A stretch of 64,000 bases of DNA, from contig NZ_JARJNS010000004.1 of assembly GCF_030143245.1 (NCBI RefSeq), positions 62,001-126,000 on the forward strand. The letters run 5' to 3'. This document shows, piece by piece, positions 53,710-63,099 of the stretch. Origin of the DNA: Rhabdaerophilum sp. SD176 (GTDB lineage: Bacteria; Pseudomonadota; Alphaproteobacteria; Rhizobiales; Beijerinckiaceae). Position numbers and translations under genes: made by a program. Position 1 is the stretch's first letter; each line of letters opens with the position of its first letter. The notes beneath the pieces are model-generated. The model had not been told where the DNA came from. It was given only the letters and a program-made list of their open reading frames with translations, and ran no database searches.

Positions 53710-54426
53710 TCACCGCAGGGCCATATGCCGGGTGAGCCGCATTTCCAGACCATCCCAGACCCGCCGGATGATCTCCACCAAAGCGAGATAGATCAGTGCC
53801 GCCACAAGGTAAATGGAGAGGTCGAAACTTCGCGCGAAGGCCAGCCGGGTCGCCCCCATCAGATCGAACAGCGTGACCAGCGAGGCAAGGGCACTCGCCT
53901 TGATCATCACGATCAATTCGTTGCCGAGCGGGCGCAGGGCCACGATCATCGCCTGCGGCATCTCCACCCGGAGGAAGATCGCGAAGGGCCGCATGCCGAG
54001 CGCCCGCGCCGCCTCCGCCTGCCCGTATGGCAGGGATTGCAGCGCCCCCCGGAAGATCTCGGCCTGGTAGGCGGCAGTATTGATGGTGAAGGCCAGCAGG
54101 CAGCAATAGAGCGGATCCCGGAAGAACCACCACAGGCCCACCTCCTGCCAGAACGGCCGAAACGAGCCGAGCCCGTAATAGATCAGGAACAGCTGCACCA
54201 GCAGCGGCGTGCCGCGGAAGAACGTCATGTACCCATGCAGGATCATCCGCACCGGCTTCGGGCCGCGCAGGCGCAGCACGGCAAGGCCAAGCCCGATGGC
54301 GATGCCGAGGCCGAAAGAGATCGCCACGAGCTGCAGGGTGAGCCCGAGGCCACTGGCCATCCGGCAGCCGTAATTCTGGAGGACCTCGAGACCGATCCAC
54401 GCGCCGGGATATTCACACCAGGTCAT
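53710..54426 (-). CDS. Polar amino-acid ABC transporter permease (HisM-like)
   Basis: A 238-residue inner-membrane permease with about five helices and the HisM/GlnP-type EAA loop near 135 (GQAEAARALGMRPFAIFLRVEMPQA, partly quoted). It overlaps the upstream permease by four bases and is the last transporter gene. Substrate class by family: polar amino acids. No ATPase gene is nearby. Confidence 0.88.
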   Translation of the reverse strand: MTWCEYPGAWIGLEVLQNYGCRMASGLGLTLQLVAISFGLGIAIGLGLAVLRLRGPKPVRMILHGYMTFFRGTPLLVQLFLIYYGLGSFRPFWQEVGLWWFFRDPLYCCLLAFTINTAAYQAEIFRGALQSLPYGQAEAARALGMRPFAIFLRVEMPQAMIVALRPLGNELIVMIKASALASLVTLFDLMGATRLAFARSFDLSIYLVAALIYLALVEIIRRVWDGLEMRLTRHMALR

Positions 54427-55154
54427 CGCGAAGCTCCCGCGCGGGCATGGCCGCGATTGGCCCGATCCTCGAGCCGGTCAAAGCCCCAGGTCGAGATGAC
54501 CGAGAAGAAGAGATAGATCAGTGCCGCGGCGCCGAAGAAAAGGAATGGTTCCTTGGTCACGACATTTGCCCGCGTGGCGATGAACATCGTGTCCTGCAGC
54601 GTGATCACCGAGACCAGCGAGGTCTCCTTCAGCAGCACCATCCAGTTATTGCCGAGGCCGGGCAGGGCGACACGCATCAGCTGGGGGAAAACCACCAGCC
54701 GGAAGGCCTGCCATTTCGTCAGCCCGAGCGCGGCCGCCGCCTCGCGCTGGCCTTTCTGGATCGCGTTGAGGGCGCCGAGCCAGACTTCCGCCGAGAACGC
54801 GGCAAGCACGACACCAAGCGCGACCATGCCGGCAAGGAAGGGCGACATCTCGAGATTTCCGGGCAGGCCAAGAGCGGACCAGACCCCCTGGAGCAGCACC
54901 TGCACCCCGAAATAGATGATGTAGAGCGTCAGCAGTTCCGGCACACCGCGGAAAATCGTGGTGTAGAGCGTGGCGAAGGTGCGGAGCGTCCAGGAGCGGG
55001 AACGCTTGGCCAAAGCGATGGCAAGGCCGAGCGCGAGCCCGAAGGGCAAGGTCGCCAGCGCGATCGAAATGGTGACCAGCGCGCCGGCGAGCAATTCGTC
55101 GCCCCAGCCTTCCGGACCGAAAGAAAGAAGATCGAGATAATATTGCATGATCAA
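54423..55154 (-). CDS. Polar amino-acid ABC transporter permease (HisQ-like)
   Basis: A 243-residue permease with about five helices and the EAA loop KGQREAAAALGLTKWQAFRL near 137. It starts 46 bases after the binding-protein gene and overlaps the second permease (ATGA-type). Family 3 amino-acid transporter type. Confidence 0.9.
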   Translation of the reverse strand: MIMQYYLDLLSFGPEGWGDELLAGALVTISIALATLPFGLALGLAIALAKRSRSWTLRTFATLYTTIFRGVPELLTLYIIYFGVQVLLQGVWSALGLPGNLEMSPFLAGMVALGVVLAAFSAEVWLGALNAIQKGQREAAAALGLTKWQAFRLVVFPQLMRVALPGLGNNWMVLLKETSLVSVITLQDTMFIATRANVVTKEPFLFFGAAALIYLFFSVISTWGFDRLEDRANRGHARAGASR

Positions 55155-55200
55155 ATGGGAGCCGGCGACACGGGAATCCGTGCCGCCGGAACGCCGATGC

Positions 55201-55977
55201 TTACTGGATGGCCTTCTTGCCCAGCCACTTCATTGCGTGCTTGTCGAGGCTGCCATCGGCCTTGGAATCGGCGATCGCCTTGTTCAGCATCGCAGCCAGT
55301 TCCTTCTCGCCCTTGCGCATGGCCATGCCGACGCCCGGGCCATGGATGGCCGCATCGCGCTTCACCTCGGCGATGATCTTGCAGCAATCCTTGCCCTTAC
55401 CCTTCACAAAGGTCTCGAGGGCCTCGAGATCGGCGACGATATAGTCAAGACGGCCATTGAGCAGGTCGAGATTGGCCTCTTCCTGGGTCGGGTAGGGGCG
55501 GGCGGTCGAGCCCTTGTAATAGGCTTCGAGGTAATTCATGTGGATCGTCGAGCCCTGCGCGCCGATATTCTTGCCCTTGAGCGCGTTCGGCGAGATGTCG
55601 GTCGAGGTAATCGACTTCGCGCCGACCATGGCAATCGGCGTCGAGGTGTAGACACTCGTGAAGTCGACGCGCTTCTGGCGCTCGGGCGTGGCATTCATGC
55701 CGGCCACGATGACATCATACTTGTTCGACAGCAGCGCCGGAATGATGCCATCCCAGTCCTGGACCACCCAGGTGCACTTCACCTTCATCTTCGCGCAGAG
55801 ATCGTTCATATAGTCGATCTCGAAACCCTCGAGTTCCTTCTTCGCGTTGAGATTGTTGTAGGGCGGGTAGGCGCCCTCGGTGCCGATGCGGATTTCCTTC
55901 CATTCCTTCGTCTGTGCCATGGCCGCACCGGAAATGGCGACAATGGCAGACGTCACGAGCACACGCAGCAACTTCAT
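55201..55977 (-). CDS. Polar amino-acid ABC transporter substrate-binding protein
   Basis: A 258-residue periplasmic family 3 receptor. The signal peptide ends at AMA-QTKEW (21). Motifs: IRIGTEGAYPPYNN, GFEIDYMNDLCAKM, WDGIIPALLSNKYDVIVAGMNATPERQKRVDFT, which carry the amino-acid-binding Arg and Asp. The lysine/arginine/ornithine-type set of residues is similar, but the ligand is not certain. The ATG at 55977 follows GGGAGAG; an open frame from 56016 is not needed. First gene of the transporter operon. Confidence 0.9.
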   Translation of the reverse strand: MKLLRVLVTSAIVAISGAAMAQTKEWKEIRIGTEGAYPPYNNLNAKKELEGFEIDYMNDLCAKMKVKCTWVVQDWDGIIPALLSNKYDVIVAGMNATPERQKRVDFTSVYTSTPIAMVGAKSITSTDISPNALKGKNIGAQGSTIHMNYLEAYYKGSTARPYPTQEEANLDLLNGRLDYIVADLEALETFVKGKGKDCCKIIAEVKRDAAIHGPGVGMAMRKGEKELAAMLNKAIADSKADGSLDKHAMKWLGKKAIQ

Positions 55978-55996
55978 TTTCTCTCTCCCTGCTGGA

Positions 55997-56016
55997 TTGC
56001 ACAGCCCCGTGTGCAA
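55997..56016. promoter_or_regulatory. Inverted repeat upstream of the amino-acid-binding protein gene
   Basis: TTGCACA-GCCCCG-TGTGCAA is a perfect 7-base inverted repeat 20 bases before the start codon. It may be an operator or an mRNA hairpin near the ribosome site. A related TGCACA half occurs in the palindrome at 57396-57410. Confidence 0.4.
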
Positions 56017-56271
56017 CGGCTTTCGACCCCGCCTTCTGGCGGCCCTTGGCTAGAGTGAGATAAGTTCGGGGCATTTGGCAATGTCCCCATCCCACTATTT
56101 TTGTCGCGGCGGACACCCTTTTTGCCGCGATCCCGCCCGTTTGCGCCTCCCGCGCGAGCGGTGTGCCCGCTGCGCGCTCCGCGTGCTTGCTGATTGACCA
56201 ATCCCGACCCCGCGCCCTATCTGCCGTAGCGCGGTCGCAAACGCGCGGACGGCAGGCACGAGGCAGGAACG

Positions 56272-57387
56272 ATGGCAGACAGGGAACAGGTCCGGCAGGC
56301 TTTGGCCGGGGTGGCAATGCCGGACGGGCGCGGTTCGCTGGCGGAATCCGGCGCGCTCTCGGAAATCGTCATCCACCAGGGCAAGGCCTATTTCTCCATC
56401 ACAGTGCCCGCCGCGCAGGTGGCCGGAGCCGAGCCCTTGCGGAAAGCCGCCGAGGCGGCGGCCCGCGCCGTGCCCGGCATCACCTCCGCCCTCGTCACAT
56501 TGACCGCCGAGGCTCCGCCGAAACCGGCAGCGGCCGCGCCGGCAAAGCCCGCCCAGCCCGGCCCGGGCGGACAGGCGAAGGTGCAGGTCGCTGGCATCCG
56601 CCACATCATCGCGGTGGCTTCCGGCAAGGGCGGTGTCGGCAAGTCGACCACCGCCTGCAACCTCGCGCTCGGCTTCGCTGCGCAGGGGCTGCGCGTCGGC
56701 GTGCTCGATGCGGATATCTATGGCCCCTCGATGCCGAAACTCTTTGCCATCCATGGACGGCCGACGCTCAAGGAAGGCCGCACGCTCAACCCGATGCAGG
56801 GTTACGGCATCAAGGTGATGTCGATCGGCTTCCTGGTGGATGAGGAAGCTGCCATGATCTGGCGGGGCCCGATGGTCATCTCGGCCATCCAGCAGATGCT
56901 GCGCGAGGTGGATTGGGGCGATCTCGACATCCTCGTCGTCGACATGCCGCCCGGCACCGGCGATGCCCAGCTGACCATGGCGCAGAATGTGCCGCTGGCC
57001 GGCGCCGTCATCGTCTCCACGCCGCAGGATCTCGCGCTGATCGATGCCCGCCGCGGTGTGGCGATGTTCCGCAAGGTCGAGGTCCCGATCCTCGGCATCA
57101 TCGAGAACATGAGCTATTTCATCGCCCCCGATACCGGCAAGCGCTACGACATTTTCGGCAATGGCGGTGCGCGGGCCGAGGCCGAACGCCAGGGCGTGCC
57201 CTTCCTCGGCGAGATCCCGCTTACCATGTCGATCCGCGAGAAATCCGATGCCGGCACGCCGGTCGTCGTTTCGGAGCCCGACAGCCCCCATGCTGTCGCT
57301 TATCGCGGGATCGCCGCGAAGGTCTGGGACATCCTCGAGGGCGGGGCCACGCAGAGGCCGGCGCCCCGCATTGTTTTTGATGCCTGA
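56272..57387 (+). CDS. mrp: Mrp/NBP35 family iron-sulfur carrier ATPase
   Basis: A 371-residue P-loop ATPase (ApbC/Mrp) that carries Fe-S clusters. An N-terminal MIP18/FeS assembly domain (residues 1-80) is joined by an Ala/Pro-rich linker to the ATPase core with deviant Walker A SGKGGVGKST (117-126), LDADIYGPSMPKL and VDMPPGTGDAQLT. The C-terminal CxxC that bridges the cluster in many members is replaced by IAPDTG in NMSYFIAPDTGKRYDIFG; I believe this variant is common in Alphaproteobacteria. It diverges from the amino-acid transporter operon. Confidence 0.9.
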   Translation: MADREQVRQALAGVAMPDGRGSLAESGALSEIVIHQGKAYFSITVPAAQVAGAEPLRKAAEAAARAVPGITSALVTLTAEAPPKPAAAAPAKPAQPGPGGQAKVQVAGIRHIIAVASGKGGVGKSTTACNLALGFAAQGLRVGVLDADIYGPSMPKLFAIHGRPTLKEGRTLNPMQGYGIKVMSIGFLVDEEAAMIWRGPMVISAIQQMLREVDWGDLDILVVDMPPGTGDAQLTMAQNVPLAGAVIVSTPQDLALIDARRGVAMFRKVEVPILGIIENMSYFIAPDTGKRYDIFGNGGARAEAERQGVPFLGEIPLTMSIREKSDAGTPVVVSEPDSPHAVAYRGIAAKVWDILEGGATQRPAPRIVFDA

Positions 57388-57395
57388 TCCGCGCC

Positions 57396-57410
57396 ATGTG
57401 CATTGCACAT
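57396..57410. promoter_or_regulatory. Palindrome upstream of the TRAP binding-protein gene
   Basis: ATGTGCA-T-TGCACAT is a perfect 15-base palindrome, nine bases after mrp and 169 before the TRAP binding-protein start. TTGCAC at 57403-57408 inside it could act as a -35 element with TAATAC (57425-57430) as -10, so a bound regulator would cover the promoter. Inference from sequence only. Confidence 0.45.
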
Positions 57411-57530
57411 ATGCGAAAATCACATAATACTCATACTGAAAACGCCGGGTGCCCCCGGGTCGGGGCGCTATGAAAAAGGTTGCGAAAGATTGGATGTTCC
57501 CTACAACTTGCCCGGCGTTTCCAAGGGTAG

Positions 57531-58667
<1,137 letters not shown>

Positions 58668-58692
58668 TCGGATTTCCGGTCACGGAACAGGA

Positions 58693-58718
58693 ACGGCGGC
58701 CTTCGGGCCGCCGTTTTT
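58693..58718 (+). terminator. Intrinsic terminator after the TRAP binding protein
   Basis: ACGGCGGCC-TTCG-GGCCGCCGT followed by TTTT: a perfect 9-base stem with a stable TTCG loop and a T tract, 25 bases after the stop. A textbook intrinsic terminator for the plus strand. Confidence 0.95.
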
Positions 58719-58754
58719 CGTTGGGACCCTGCCAGAACTCTGGAGGGACTAACC

Positions 58755-59207
58755 ATGCCGGACTGGACCATCCGTCGCCTCGCCCCGGGAGATGAGGCGG
58801 GGTTTGACGCGATGCTCGACCTGTTCGCCGATGCCTTCGAGGATCGCGCCGCCTATGGCGACCGTCGCCCCGGCTCGGCCTGGCGCGACAGTCTCCTCGC
58901 CAACCCGGACTTCGTGGCCCTCGTGGCGGAACAGGATGGCGCCGTGGTCGGTGCGCTGGCGGCCTATTTCCTGCAGAAATTCGAACAGGAGCGGCGCGAG
59001 GCCTATCTCTACGATCTCGCCGTGTCCGCGAGGGCCCGTCGGCAGGGCATCGCCACAGGGTTGATCGAGGCGCTGAAGCCCATCGCGCGGGCCGGCGGCG
59101 CCCATGTCATCTTCGTGCAGGCTGATCTCGAGGATGACCCCGCCATCGCGCTCTATGCCCGTTTGGGCCGCCGCGAGGACGTGCTGCATTTCGATATCCC
59201 GGTCTGA
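58755..59207 (+). CDS. GNAT acetyltransferase, AAC(3)-I-like
   Basis: A 150-residue single-domain GNAT protein. Unusually for a generic GNAT it matches the aminoglycoside 3-N-acetyltransferase AAC(3)-I group: LDLFADAFED, RPGSAWRDSLLANPDFVALVA, GALAAYFLQKFEQERREAYLYDLAV, the acetyl-CoA loop RRQGIATGLI and the end FVQADLEDDPAIALYARLGRREDVLHFDI. Whether it modifies aminoglycosides, another amine or a protein is unknown. It sits alone between two terminators. The ATG at 58755 follows GGAGGG. Confidence 0.85.
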   Translation: MPDWTIRRLAPGDEAGFDAMLDLFADAFEDRAAYGDRRPGSAWRDSLLANPDFVALVAEQDGAVVGALAAYFLQKFEQERREAYLYDLAVSARARRQGIATGLIEALKPIARAGGAHVIFVQADLEDDPAIALYARLGRREDVLHFDIPV

Positions 59208-59234
59208 CCGGGTTTCGCCAGAACCGGTAACGGA

Positions 59235-59259
59235 AAAGCCGGGCGCGAGGCCCGGCTTT
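59235..59259. terminator. Terminator between the acetyltransferase and dctM
   Basis: AAAGCCGGGC-GCGAG-GCCCGGCTTT: a 10-base stem flanked by short A and T tracts, in the 74-base gap where the acetyltransferase (plus) and dctM (minus) converge. It can serve both directions. Confidence 0.85.
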
Positions 59260-59281
59260 CCTGATCTTCGGCGAGAGCCGC

Positions 59282-61132
59282 TTATTGCGGCTTCGGCGGT
59301 TCGAGCCCCGGCGGCGGGCCAGCCGGCGGTGTCAGCCCCGGCAGACCCGGCAGGCCCCCGCCACCCGGCGGGGCCAGCCCCGGCAAGCCGCCCGGGGAAT
59401 CGAGCCCCGGGATCGTCAGGTTCTTCAGCTGCTGCTCGATCTTGGCCGGATCGACCTGAACCTGGCTGCCTTTGTAGTGCATGACCATCTGTGGGAAGAT
59501 GATGACCAGCGCGACCATGATGCACTGGATGACCACGAACGGCACGGCACCCCAGTAGATCTGGCCGGTGGTGACAGGCTCGGTTTCCTTGCCGGTCACC
59601 TTGTCGACATAGGCCACCTTCGGCGCCACCGATCGCAGGTAGAACAGCGCGAAGCCGAAGGGCGGATGCATGAAGCTGGTCTGCATGTTCACCCCGAGGA
59701 TGACGCCGAACCAGATCAGGTCGATCCCCAGCTTCTCGGCCGCCGGGCCGAGCAGCGGCACGACGATGAAGGCCAGCTCGAAGAAGTCGAGGAAGAAGGC
59801 CAGCAGGAAGACCATGATGTTGACGACGATCAGGAACCCGGCCTGGCCGCCCGGCAGCGAGGTCAGCAGTTCCTCGACCCAGACATGACCGTTCACGCCA
59901 TAGAAGGTGAGCGAGAAGACGCGCGCACCGACGAGGATGAAGACCACGAAGGCCGAGAGCTTGGCCGTGGAGTCGAGTGCCTGCGAGACAAGGCTCATCG
60001 TCAGACGGCGCTTGGCCATCGCGATGAGCATCGCTCCGGTGGCGCCCATGGCGCCGCCTTCGGTCGGCGTGGCGAGACCGATGAAGATCGTCCCCAAAAC
60101 CAGAAAGATCAGGCCCAGCGGCGGCATCAGCACCATGATCACTTCCTGCGACAGGCGGGAAATGATCTTCAGGCCCATGAACTTGTGGATCAGCGAGAGG
60201 ATATACACGATGACCATCGCAGCAAAGGCCGCGAGGATCATTTCCGAGCCCGGCTGGACATGGCCGACGAAACGGTCCTTCAGGAAATAGGTGAGCGCGA
60301 CCGCCAGGATGAGGCAGACGATCAGGGAACCGACACCGCCGCCCAATGTGCGGGCTTCTTTCGGGAGGGCCGGCACATACGACGGCCGGATCACCGAGAC
60401 GAGGAAGACATAGCCCGCATAGAGGGCCGAGAGCACCATGCCCGGGATGAAGGCGCCCTCATACATGTCACCGACCGAACGGCCGAGCTGGTCGGCCATG
60501 ACGATCAGGACGAGCGAAGGCGGGATGATCTGTGCCAGCGTGCCCGAGGCGGCGATGACGCCTGAGGCGACACGGCGGTCATAGCCGTAGCGCAGCATGA
60601 TCGGCAGGGAGATCAGTCCCATGGAAATGACCGAGGCGGCGACGACCCCGGTCGTTGCGGCCAGCAGGGCGCCGACGAAGATAACCGCATAGGCCAGACC
60701 GCCGCGGACCGGCCCGAAGAGCTGGCCGATCGTGTCGAGAAGGTCTTCCGCCATGCCCGACCGCTCAAGGATCAGCCCCATGAAGGTGAAGAAGGGAATG
60801 GCAAGCAGCACGTCGTTGTTCATCGTGCCATAGACACGCTCCGGCAGCGCCTGCAGGAAGTTTGGCACGAACAGGCCCAGCTCGATGCCGACAACGGCAT
60901 AGAGAAGGCCGCAGGCCGCCAGCGCGAAGGCGACCGGGTAGCCCATCAGCAGCAGCGCCACCAGCGAGGCGAACATGATCGGCGCCATGTAATGGGTGAT
61001 GAAGCCGATAAAGCCTGGAGGATACTGGGTGGCCGCCTGGGCGGCCTCGGTGCCGAACCCGGCCAGGAAGACAAGGGCGAGGGCGGCGCTCAGCAGAGAT
61101 CCGCCGAGCCAGAAGGGAAAACGCTTGGACAT
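59282..61132 (-). CDS. dctM: TRAP transporter large permease with Gly/Pro-rich tail
   Basis: A DctM-family permease of 616 residues with about 12 to 14 helices; DctM signatures include TMNNDVLLAIPFFTFMG, ATTGVVAASVISMG and SGTLAQIIPPSLVLIV in the first half and GLATPTEGGAMGATGA in the second. It is about 180 residues longer than a minimal DctM: an N-terminal segment with an extra hydrophobic helix, a mid-protein insertion and a C-terminal tail of about 45 residues rich in Gly/Pro/Leu. The open frame upstream to 61690 is the shadow of dctQ; the ATG at 61132 has GGAATT upstream. It follows dctQ by 23 bases. Confidence 0.88.
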   Translation of the reverse strand: MSKRFPFWLGGSLLSAALALVFLAGFGTEAAQAATQYPPGFIGFITHYMAPIMFASLVALLLMGYPVAFALAACGLLYAVVGIELGLFVPNFLQALPERVYGTMNNDVLLAIPFFTFMGLILERSGMAEDLLDTIGQLFGPVRGGLAYAVIFVGALLAATTGVVAASVISMGLISLPIMLRYGYDRRVASGVIAASGTLAQIIPPSLVLIVMADQLGRSVGDMYEGAFIPGMVLSALYAGYVFLVSVIRPSYVPALPKEARTLGGGVGSLIVCLILAVALTYFLKDRFVGHVQPGSEMILAAFAAMVIVYILSLIHKFMGLKIISRLSQEVIMVLMPPLGLIFLVLGTIFIGLATPTEGGAMGATGAMLIAMAKRRLTMSLVSQALDSTAKLSAFVVFILVGARVFSLTFYGVNGHVWVEELLTSLPGGQAGFLIVVNIMVFLLAFFLDFFELAFIVVPLLGPAAEKLGIDLIWFGVILGVNMQTSFMHPPFGFALFYLRSVAPKVAYVDKVTGKETEPVTTGQIYWGAVPFVVIQCIMVALVIIFPQMVMHYKGSQVQVDPAKIEQQLKNLTIPGLDSPGGLPGLAPPGGGGLPGLPGLTPPAGPPPGLEPPKPQ

Positions 61133-61155
61133 CGGAATTCCTCGAAAAGGGCGGA

Positions 61156-61758
61156 TCAGGAGCGGTTCGCAGCTTCGGCCTTGGCTACCTCGAGCAGACG
61201 GGCAGCTTCCGCTTCCGCTGCGGCATGGTGGCCGACCGCTGCATTCGGGTCCTCGATTACACCCTTGATGATCGCGTAACGTTTGATCAGCTCGGAGATG
61301 CCCTGCGCCAAGAGCAGCATGAAGCCGGCCGGAACCAGCAGCTTGGCCGGCCAGACGGACAAACCGCCGGCATTCATCGACGCTTCGTTGAGTTCGAAGG
61401 ATCGCATGAAGAATGGCCAGCCATGGTAGATCATGATCCAGCAGAACGGGACGAGGAAGAAGATGTGGCCGAACACGTCGATCCAGTCGCGCGTACGCTT
61501 GCGGAAATTCCCGGTGACAATGTCGATGCGGATATGTTCGTTCTTCAGGAACGTATACGCCGCGCCGAGCATGAAGACGGCGCCGAACAGATACCATTGC
61601 AGTTCCAGCCAGGCATTCGAGCTCTGGTTGAACACCTTCCGGATCACCGCATTCCCGGTTGAAACGATCACGGCAGCGAGGATCAGCCATTTGACGAAAT
61701 GGCCAATCCGCTCATTGATCTTATCGATCAGCGAACTGATTTTCAGTAGGTTTTCCAC
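61156..61758 (-). CDS. dctQ: TRAP transporter small permease
   Basis: A 200-residue DctQ-family membrane subunit with four helices and the conserved NEHIRIDIVTGNF segment (about 77-89) and WPAKLLVPAGF. I chose the GTG at 61758 because AGGGGAG lies seven bases before it; earlier in-frame ATGs would add 70 low-complexity residues. The C-terminus is Ala/Glu-rich. It is cotranscribed with dctM; the matching binding protein is on the other strand at 57.6 kb. Confidence 0.82.
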   Translation of the reverse strand: MENLLKISSLIDKINERIGHFVKWLILAAVIVSTGNAVIRKVFNQSSNAWLELQWYLFGAVFMLGAAYTFLKNEHIRIDIVTGNFRKRTRDWIDVFGHIFFLVPFCWIMIYHGWPFFMRSFELNEASMNAGGLSVWPAKLLVPAGFMLLLAQGISELIKRYAIIKGVIEDPNAAVGHHAAAEAEAARLLEVAKAEAANRS

Positions 61759-61973
61759 GCCACTCTCCCCTTGGGCACAGAACCGGCCGGTTTTCCGACC
61801 TGTTGCGTTCGTTGTCAGCGAAACCGTCCGGACTTTCACCGGGCCGTTTCGCATTGGCACAGAGAGGACGACGCAACAACGCGCCCAGCCCCCGGCATTC
61901 AGCATATGAGCCATGCCGAATTGTGATAGCTGACCCCTGCAGGCCCTGCAACTTGACGGGAACGGGGAGAAAA

Positions 61974-62882
61974 TCAACCCCTGTCCGGTGCCGGTGCGCG
62001 GAGTTCCTCACGATGCCGGATGCGTTCCCTGTGGAGGGTGTAAAGTCCGCTCGCCCCGATCAGCGCGATGCCCAGCAGGGCGATCGGCGCCGGCCATTCG
62101 CCGAAGACGAGAATTCCCAGCAACACGGCCCAGACGATAACGACATAGCGGAAGGGCGAGACGACCGACAATTCGACATCCCGGCAGGCCTCGATCATCG
62201 CGAGATTGCCGAGAATGACGAAGGCGGCGGCCCCCGCAGCATAGAGCATTTCGGCCATGCCGAACGGGCGCCAGATGCCGGTGGCGATCACCAGTATCAG
62301 CCCGCCGAGCAGGGTGCCGAGCGTGCTCGTCAACGCGATGACCACGCTGGGAATATCCATCGGGATCCGCCGGGTCAGCAGGTCGCGCAGGCCGACCCCG
62401 ATCACCGAGTAGATCGCCAGGACGAGGGCGAGCAGCGGAATGCCGGTCCCGCCCGGGCGGACCACCAGCAGCATCCCGCCGAAGCCCACCATCACCGCGC
62501 TCCAGCGCCGCCAGCCGATCTGCTCGCCGAACAGCACCATCGACAGGGCGGTGATGATCAGCGGCGCAGCCATCAGGATGGCGGTGATATCCGCCAGCGG
62601 CATCACGCCGAGCGCCGTGATGAAACTCATCGCGATGGTCGCCTCGATCCCGCCGCGCGCCAGCAGCTTCGGATGGGCCGCATCACCGAGGCGGCGCATC
62701 ATGCCGGAGGCGCGGAGCCAGATCATCAGCAGCACCAGCGCCACAATGCCGCGGATGACGAGGATCTGGCCGGCTTCGAGCGTGACGCGCGCCAGCTTCA
62801 CCAGCGTGTCGTTGAACACGAAGCACGCCATGGCCAGCACCATCATGAGGATGCCGCGGAGGTTTTTCTGGGATTGCAGCAC
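61974..62882 (-). CDS. EamA/DMT-family transporter
   Basis: A membrane protein of the drug/metabolite transporter superfamily with ten hydrophobic helices in two EamA repeats. VFNDTLVKLA near residue 20 and FGEQIGWRRWSAVMVGFGG at the end of the first repeat are typical. Substrate unknown. The start is uncertain: I chose the GTG at 62882 (302 residues, the usual length); the frame stays open to 63023 and would add 47 residues of unlikely sequence. The 215 bases to dctQ contain no clear site. Confidence 0.75.
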   Translation of the reverse strand: MLQSQKNLRGILMMVLAMACFVFNDTLVKLARVTLEAGQILVIRGIVALVLLMIWLRASGMMRRLGDAAHPKLLARGGIEATIAMSFITALGVMPLADITAILMAAPLIITALSMVLFGEQIGWRRWSAVMVGFGGMLLVVRPGGTGIPLLALVLAIYSVIGVGLRDLLTRRIPMDIPSVVIALTSTLGTLLGGLILVIATGIWRPFGMAEMLYAAGAAAFVILGNLAMIEACRDVELSVVSPFRYVVIVWAVLLGILVFGEWPAPIALLGIALIGASGLYTLHRERIRHREELRAPAPDRG

Positions 62883-63099
62883 GAGAATTCGAGGGATGTG
62901 AAGCGGAGTGCTTCCGGGGCCGGTATCTGTAGCGGCTTTACCCCGCCATGACCATACCGGACCTTGGTCCACCCCGGACTCAGGCCATCCCCCGGCCTGG
63001 CATTCCTGCAAGCGCGGGGGCACGCCTTAACCCCGCGTTAGGTATGTTTGTCTATGATAACTGGACAACGTGTAACCAGTTCCGAGGTCAGGGACAAAG

